Below, piece by piece: positions 18,123-20,070 of a stretch of 20,070 nucleotides of DNA. Position numbers and translations under genes: made by a program. Source of the DNA: Clostridium sp. CAG:575 (GTDB lineage: Bacteria > Bacillota > Clostridia > TANB77 > CAG-508). The stretch lies in NCBI GenBank assembly GCA_000435535.1, contig FR884506.1, positions 1-20,070 of the forward strand, written 5' to 3'. The notes under the pieces were generated by a model. The model was given only the letters and a program-made list of their open reading frames with translations, searched no databases and was not told where the DNA came from. Each line of letters opens with the position of its first letter. The stretch's first letter is position 1.

Positions 18123-18707
18123 CTAAAATTTTATAATATTTTTATATACTATTTTTGTTAAATATGTATTTTCTATTTCTGTATTTATTTTATTTTGTGG
18201 ATTTATTTTTGCATATACTCCTAACAATGCAATGCATATTACTGAGATAATAGCTCCTCTAACTAATCCATAAGCAATTCCACCAACTTCATTAAATTGT
18301 TTAAGAATTGGCAAGTTGGCAATTCCATTTATCAAAGCAAATACTATAGATAATATAATTTTTACTAATAAAAAGATACCTATCATTGTAATTGCATGCA
18401 CTACATTTATTGAAATATTTTTTGCTTGTTCTTTTATCATATTTTGTGATAATTCATTTATTACATTACTATTTTCTTCTTGATTTTCTGTTTGTGTCTT
18501 TTCAATAATTATATTTTCTATTTTAGTTTGAAGTGGTGTATTTTTTATAATTGCATTTGAAACTGGTTGATATAAAATTAATGTAATTATAATTGCTAAA
18601 ATTCCTGCAAATAATTTTGATGCCATGTTTACTAATCCTTTTTTATATCCTAAAAATGCTGATAATAATATTATTGCTATAAATATAATATCTATTAAAA
18701 TTCCCAT
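18123..18707 (-). CDS. cvpA: CvpA family membrane protein
   Basis: The 194-residue integral membrane protein is related to CvpA (colicin V production). That family is widespread and often linked to envelope homeostasis; its biochemical role is not settled. Four hydrophobic segments are visible: about 3-19, 30-47, 104-124 and 146-164. The first begins close to the initiator (ILIDIIFIAIILLSAFLGYKKG), with the characteristic G-Y-K-K-G turn after it. A G-G-I-A-Y-G-L-V-R-G stretch (about 142-151) precedes the last helix and is also typical. A polar, Gln/Asn-rich loop (about 66-95) separates the halves. It follows the DUF5711-type gene by 36 bases and is probably co-transcribed with it. The only strong ribosome binding site is far upstream and separated by a small hairpin. 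Confidence 0.85.
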   Translation of the reverse strand: MGILIDIIFIAIILLSAFLGYKKGLVNMASKLFAGILAIIITLILYQPVSNAIIKNTPLQTKIENIIIEKTQTENQEENSNVINELSQNMIKEQAKNISINVVHAITMIGIFLLVKIILSIVFALINGIANLPILKQFNEVGGIAYGLVRGAIISVICIALLGVYAKINPQNKINTEIENTYLTKIVYKNIIKF

Positions 18708-18717
18708 ATCTTTATTT

Positions 18718-18744
18718 GTGTTATTTTATAACACATCCTCCTTT
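18718..18744 (-). promoter_or_regulatory. Ribosome binding site bridged to the cvpA start by a hairpin
   Basis: AAAGGAGG (18737-18744), overlapping the stop of the upstream gene, is a near-perfect site but lies 29 bases before the ATG at 18707. Between them, 18718-18724 and 18728-18734 form a perfect 7-base inverted repeat with a 3-base loop. Folding would leave 12 unpaired bases between site and start. The only in-frame upstream start, a GTG, is followed at once by TTA TAA, so no longer protein is possible. Confidence 0.6.
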
Positions 18745-19934
18745 TATAAATTTACAATCTCTATTCTATCTCTGTAAACTATTCCAGCTATTGAATTTGC
18801 TAATACTATGTTTGTAATTTCTTGCTCTGCAACATATTTTTTATTTAACCATCCATTTGTATTTATAAATTCTACTTCTGATCCTAAATTGAGTGCGATT
18901 ATATTATTATTTGTATATATTTCTTTTGTTACTGATTCTGTTGTATATGTAAATTTACTCTTGTTTTCTGTGTTTATTATATTTACTATAGAATCAGCTG
19001 TAAATAATCCTGATGATTTTTCTTCAACTGTTGCACTTGCATTTGCTAATTCTATACTTGCAAATGCAATTTTTTTATCATTATTTTCTGATATTGTTTC
19101 TACAGTATCATCTGATTTAATCACTGTTATTTTATCTGTATATAAACAAATTAACTTTCCTTTTTCTTGATATTTAATATTAGTTATTAAATCATTATTT
19201 CCACCAGTGTAAGTTTTTTTATTTGAATTCTCTGCTTTTACTTTTGCTTCTTCAATTGAAAAGATTTTTATATTTGATTGTATTATTGTTCCTGATGTAT
19301 CAATTTCTGCTAAAGCTAAGTATTTATTATCTTCCGAAATTGAAGTAGCTACTACTCTTGTCGTTGATAAAAATGTTTTAAATTGTAATTCCCCTAGGTT
19401 ATTATATAATTCAACTACTGTTTTATAACTTGTATCAACTATTGTTACTGCTACATATCCGTTTTTATTAACTGTTACTTGTGCTATATTTCCTTCTATA
19501 CTTTTTTCCCATGCAATATCTTTGTCTGATATAAGATATAACTTTTGCCCCTTTTCTTCTGCAACTATTAGATGTCTACTGTTAAAATTAAATATTGGCT
19601 TTGTTATTTCTATATTAAGACTATTTTCTTTTTTTCCTGTTACATCATAAATATCAAAATTATTATTACTTAATACTCCTATATACTTGTTAAATGCATA
19701 CACTTGGCTATTGTCACTTTCTTCTAGTTCTATTGTTGGTAAATTGTTTTGTGTTATTTCTTTTCTAAGTATATTCTTATCTATCCAATTTCTTGCATTT
19801 TTATTTTTTACGTATATCAAACTTATTGTTACTAGAGCTATAATCAGTATTAATATAATTACTGATATTATTATTTTTTTCTTATTGATTTTTTTAGTTT
19901 TTTGTTCCGACGTTTCTTTCCAAAAATCTTTCAT
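18744..19934 (-). CDS. DUF5711-type membrane-anchored beta-propeller-like protein
   Basis: The 396-residue protein has a short Lys-rich cytoplasmic tail, one membrane helix (about 21-42) and a long extracellular part made of repeating beta-strand blocks. Several blocks read like propeller blades, with 'xIxVxNxxG' and 'KYLALAEIDTSG' turns. The overall pattern and the neighbouring cvpA and LCP genes fit the DUF5711 family of Clostridia, whose function is not known. No catalytic motif is visible. An AAGGAG site lies about 8 bases before the ATG, and a consensus promoter precedes it. It heads a two-gene unit with cvpA. A role as a scaffold or sensor at the envelope is inference from the fold and context. 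The family name is from recognition of the pattern, not a search. Confidence 0.75.
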   Translation of the reverse strand: MKDFWKETSEQKTKKINKKKIIISVIILILIIALVTISLIYVKNKNARNWIDKNILRKEITQNNLPTIELEESDNSQVYAFNKYIGVLSNNNFDIYDVTGKKENSLNIEITKPIFNFNSRHLIVAEEKGQKLYLISDKDIAWEKSIEGNIAQVTVNKNGYVAVTIVDTSYKTVVELYNNLGELQFKTFLSTTRVVATSISEDNKYLALAEIDTSGTIIQSNIKIFSIEEAKVKAENSNKKTYTGGNNDLITNIKYQEKGKLICLYTDKITVIKSDDTVETISENNDKKIAFASIELANASATVEEKSSGLFTADSIVNIINTENKSKFTYTTESVTKEIYTNNNIIALNLGSEVEFINTNGWLNKKYVAEQEITNIVLANSIAGIVYRDRIEIVNL

Positions 19935-19963
19935 AAATTTTCTCCTTATCTTTTGCTATCTAT

Positions 19964-19992
19964 GTTATACCAGTTTTTATCTATTTTTGCAA
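19964..19992 (-). promoter_or_regulatory. Consensus promoter of the DUF5711-cvpA unit
   Basis: TTGCAA (19987-19992) and TATAAC (19964-19969) are separated by 17 bases. A TGG immediately before the -10 gives an extended -10 motif. The start codon lies about 30 bases downstream. This is the best promoter match in the window. Confidence 0.75.
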
Positions 19993-20016
19993 TAGTTTTT
20001 GTCTATGAGGTACGAA

Positions 20017-20070
20017 AAAAATGAACAAGTGGGACGTTAAGAATTTGTTCTGTCCCCTTTGTTCATTTTT
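20017..20070. repeat. Long hairpin, terminator or REP-like element, at the window edge
   Basis: Two 19-base arms (20017-20035 and 20052-20070) match at 17 positions. They combine an AAAAATGAACAA outer part with a GGGAC/GTCCC clamp, and enclose a 16-base loop that can pair further (agaa/ttct). The A and T tracts at both ends would let it terminate transcription in either direction. The GGGAC...GTCCC core with an internal GTTCT also recalls REP-type palindromes found with Y1 transposases; no transposase is in view. The right arm may continue past the window. Confidence 0.7.

Overview
The window is very AT-rich and reads with the standard genetic code: Trp is TGG and no TGA interrupts a 12.65-kb gene. 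It carries Gram-positive genes with strong AGGAGG-type ribosome binding sites. The gene set (ComEA, a DacF-like D,D-carboxypeptidase, an LCP protein with a LytR_C tail, a CvpA-like membrane protein, a DUF5711-type protein, and a giant Cna_B adhesin ending in a dockerin) points to a low-GC Clostridia-type Firmicute, plausibly an uncultured gut lineage. I cannot name the species from sequence alone.

Positions 1-13820 form one minus-strand transcription unit. A candidate promoter (13792-13820) precedes a surface protein of about 4217 residues. In order it holds an N-terminal membrane segment, a von Willebrand A domain with an intact MIDAS, about 25 Cna_B/SpaA-like repeats, two InlB B-type repeats, a GTGM-containing module and a type I dockerin. 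Its stop codon overlaps the ribosome binding site of a second gene. That gene encodes a 328-residue secreted protein with a cohesin-like N-terminal beta-sandwich, a short Pro-Asp-Pro-Thr linker, and the same GTGM module plus dockerin. A hairpin terminator (55-96) closes the unit. Neither protein has a C-terminal LPXTG sorting signal, so assembly through cohesin-dockerin contacts is an attractive but unproven idea.

Positions 14048-15300 hold comEA (minus) and a 539-base divergent gap filled by a large imperfect inverted repeat (14835-15221). Its outer 51 bp and inner 32 bp arms are perfect, the segments between them are diverged, and the central spacer is 74 bp.

Positions 15337-20070 hold cell-envelope genes. 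The carboxypeptidase (plus) converges on an LCP family gene (minus) across a bidirectional terminator. The LCP gene has its own promoter, whose -35 lies inside the terminator hairpin of the upstream pair. That pair is a DUF5711-type gene followed by a CvpA-like gene, with its own consensus promoter at 19964-19992. The window ends on a long G/C-clamped hairpin that looks like a terminator or a REP-type repeat. Taken together the region is about cell-wall maturation (carboxypeptidase, LCP), DNA uptake at the surface (ComEA) and a very large surface adhesin.
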